Below, piece by piece: positions 6,501 to 7,115 of a DNA stretch of 7,115 bases (position 1 is its first letter; every line of letters starts with the position of its first letter). The notes under the pieces were generated by a model. The model was given only the letters and a program-made list of their open reading frames with translations, was not told where the DNA came from and did not search any database. Origin of the DNA: BM509 sp036396915. Its GTDB lineage: Bacteria > Desulfobacterota > Desulfuromonadia > Desulfuromonadales > Geopsychrobacteraceae. The translations under genes were made by a program, and so were the position numbers. The stretch lies in NCBI GenBank assembly GCA_036396915.1, contig DASWJX010000337.1, forward strand, positions 1 through 7,115. The letters are read 5' to 3'.

Positions 6501-6710
6501 CTAATCCTCGGCTGGAATTCTGAAGACGTCGAGGACCCCCGGCAGGGCCAGCAGGGCGTCCCTGGCGATGCGGCCGGTATCGCCGACCACCCCGAGGATG
6601 GTCCGGTCCGCCCCGGTCGATTGATGAAAATCGCAATCCTGCTCGACCAGAAACTGCTTGACCTGCTCCAGCTGGTTCTCTGTCGCCTTTTTACTCATCA
6701 CCACCAGCAT
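6501..6710 (-). CDS. Stand-alone DAHP-synthase-type ferredoxin-like (ACT-like) domain protein
   Basis: A 69-residue protein resembling the N-terminal ferredoxin-like regulatory domain of class I beta DAHP synthases (Thermotoga AroF type). It shows the opening MLVVMSKKAT (1-10), a helix with QLEQVKQFL (14-22), the signature ADRTILGVVGDTGRI (34-48) and a final ALPGVLDVFRI (55-65). In the fused enzymes this domain takes part in feedback inhibition by aromatic amino acids. Here no catalytic barrel follows: the frame stops at 6501 and the terminator comes next. The ATG directly abuts the TAA of the chorismate mutase gene, with GGGAG (6718-6722) seven bases upstream, so the two are coupled. It could bind an amino acid and regulate the mutase or a separate DAHP synthase; that role is inference. 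Confidence 0.75.
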   Translation of the reverse strand: MLVVMSKKATENQLEQVKQFLVEQDCDFHQSTGADRTILGVVGDTGRIARDALLALPGVLDVFRIPAED

Positions 6711-6986
6711 TTATAGACTCCCTTTGGTGCGGATCCGCTCCAGACGGCGGCTCTCGTCGATGACCCGTTCGAACATCCGGACAATCGCCTCATTGTCGAG
6801 GGGGCCGGGGTTGATCTCTTTCATGCGCTCGAAGATCAGTTTCTCCCGTTTCGGATCGTAGATCGGCAGATTCAGCCGTTTCTTGACTTCACCGATTTCC
6901 AGCGCCAGCTCCGCGCGCTGGTTGAAAATCCGCAGAAGCTGTTCGTCCAGTTGATTGATCTTGAGTCTGATCTCGTCGATAGTCAC
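6711..6986 (-). CDS. aroQ: AroQ-class chorismate mutase, stand-alone
   Basis: Catalyses the rearrangement of chorismate to prephenate, the entry to phenylalanine and tyrosine synthesis. The 91-residue protein looks all-helical and matches the mutase domain of E. coli PheA with an offset of four. Arg7, Arg24, Lys35, Asp44, Arg47 and Glu48 correspond to E. coli Arg11, Arg28, Lys39, Asp48, Arg51 and Glu52. Ser79 and Glu83 fall near the positions of Ser84 and Gln88, so the last active-site glutamine appears to be glutamate. There is no fused prephenate dehydratase or dehydrogenase. The start is GTG, with AGGAAAGG (6998-7005) 11 bases upstream; no ATG is in frame before it. It follows nadB by 20 bases and abuts the ferredoxin-like domain gene. 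The symbol names the mutase class and is not the dehydroquinase that shares it. Confidence 0.9.
   Translation of the reverse strand: MTIDEIRLKINQLDEQLLRIFNQRAELALEIGEVKKRLNLPIYDPKREKLIFERMKEINPGPLDNEAIVRMFERVIDESRRLERIRTKGSL
6718..6725 (-). promoter_or_regulatory. Ribosome site for the ferredoxin-like domain gene, inside the mutase gene
   Basis: AAAGGGAG on the minus strand lies seven bases before the ATG at 6710 and within the last codons of the chorismate mutase gene. It supports the 69-residue start over the internal ATG at residue 5, and it points to coupled translation. Confidence 0.65.
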
Positions 6987-7006
6987 GATGCCGCATGCCT
7001 TTCCTG

Positions 7007-7115
7007 TCAGTGCTTGATCTTCAATGGTGCGCCGGGGATGACGGTATCGTGGCGATACTTGCGGTCATCCCGTTTCGGGTAGTCCAGCGTGTAGTGAAGG
7101 CCGCGGCTTTCGTGG
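7007..7115 (-). CDS. nadB: L-aspartate oxidase, C-terminal end (partial)
   Basis: Only the last 35 residues and the TGA stop (7007-7009) are in the window; the gene continues past the right edge. The residues HESRGLHYTLDYP match the characteristic ESRGLHYTLDYP segment near the C-terminus of NadB, where the arginine and histidine lie by the FAD and substrate site. NadB oxidises L-aspartate to iminoaspartate, the first step of NAD synthesis. A fumarate reductase or succinate dehydrogenase flavoprotein is a less likely alternative, since those have a different ending. The chorismate mutase starts 20 bases downstream with no terminator between, so they are probably cotranscribed. Confidence 0.88.
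   Translation of the reverse strand, partial: HESRGLHYTLDYPKRDDRKYRHDTVIPGAPLKIKH

Noticed and set aside
6424..6636. A 70-codon minus-strand open frame across the terminator
   Set aside because: It translates the terminator and the heptamer repeat and overlaps the better supported ferredoxin-like domain gene in another frame.

Overview
The window holds the end of a de novo nucleotide synthesis operon on the plus strand facing the end of a small amino-acid/NAD operon on the minus strand. Third codon positions are strongly G/C, so the DNA is moderately GC-rich. Three features suggest a Desulfuromonadales-type deltaproteobacterium (Desulfuromonas/Geobacter/Pelobacter relatives): a roughly 1000-residue PurL with a separate PurQ, a Bacillus-type PurF with propeptide and iron-sulfur ligands, and a stand-alone AroQ chorismate mutase beside a free ferredoxin-like DAHP-synthase domain. 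This placement is an inference from protein flavour, not from a marker gene.

Layout. 1-237: no gene can be assigned with confidence; a strong GC-rich hairpin at 200-233 may terminate an upstream gene. 238-387: a folded repeat (copy 1) directly before purL. 422-3403 purL and 3406-4227 purQ are almost touching. 4232-4381: a second copy of the repeat in the same orientation, filling the purQ-purF gap. 4415-5839 purF, then 5876-6427 pyrE. 6426-6468: a near-perfect bidirectional terminator between the converging operons, followed by a 7-base tandem repeat (6469-6494). On the minus strand, reading from the right edge: the 3' end of nadB (7007-7115), an AroQ chorismate mutase (6711-6986) and a 69-residue DAHP-synthase-type ferredoxin-like domain (6501-6710).

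Function. PurF makes phosphoribosylamine from PRPP and glutamine (step 1 of purine synthesis). PurL with PurQ makes FGAM (step 4). PyrE uses PRPP to make OMP in pyrimidine synthesis. The plus operon therefore groups PRPP- and glutamine-consuming nucleotide enzymes. The minus operon joins NAD synthesis (L-aspartate oxidase) to two small shikimate-branch proteins.

The genes are largely ordinary housekeeping genes. The least explained signal is the pair of ~126-127 bp elements ahead of purL and purF. They are about 90% identical and can fold end to end, and most of their differences avoid the stems or preserve pairing. They may be a genome-wide palindromic repeat family or a shared regulatory leader; this window alone cannot decide.
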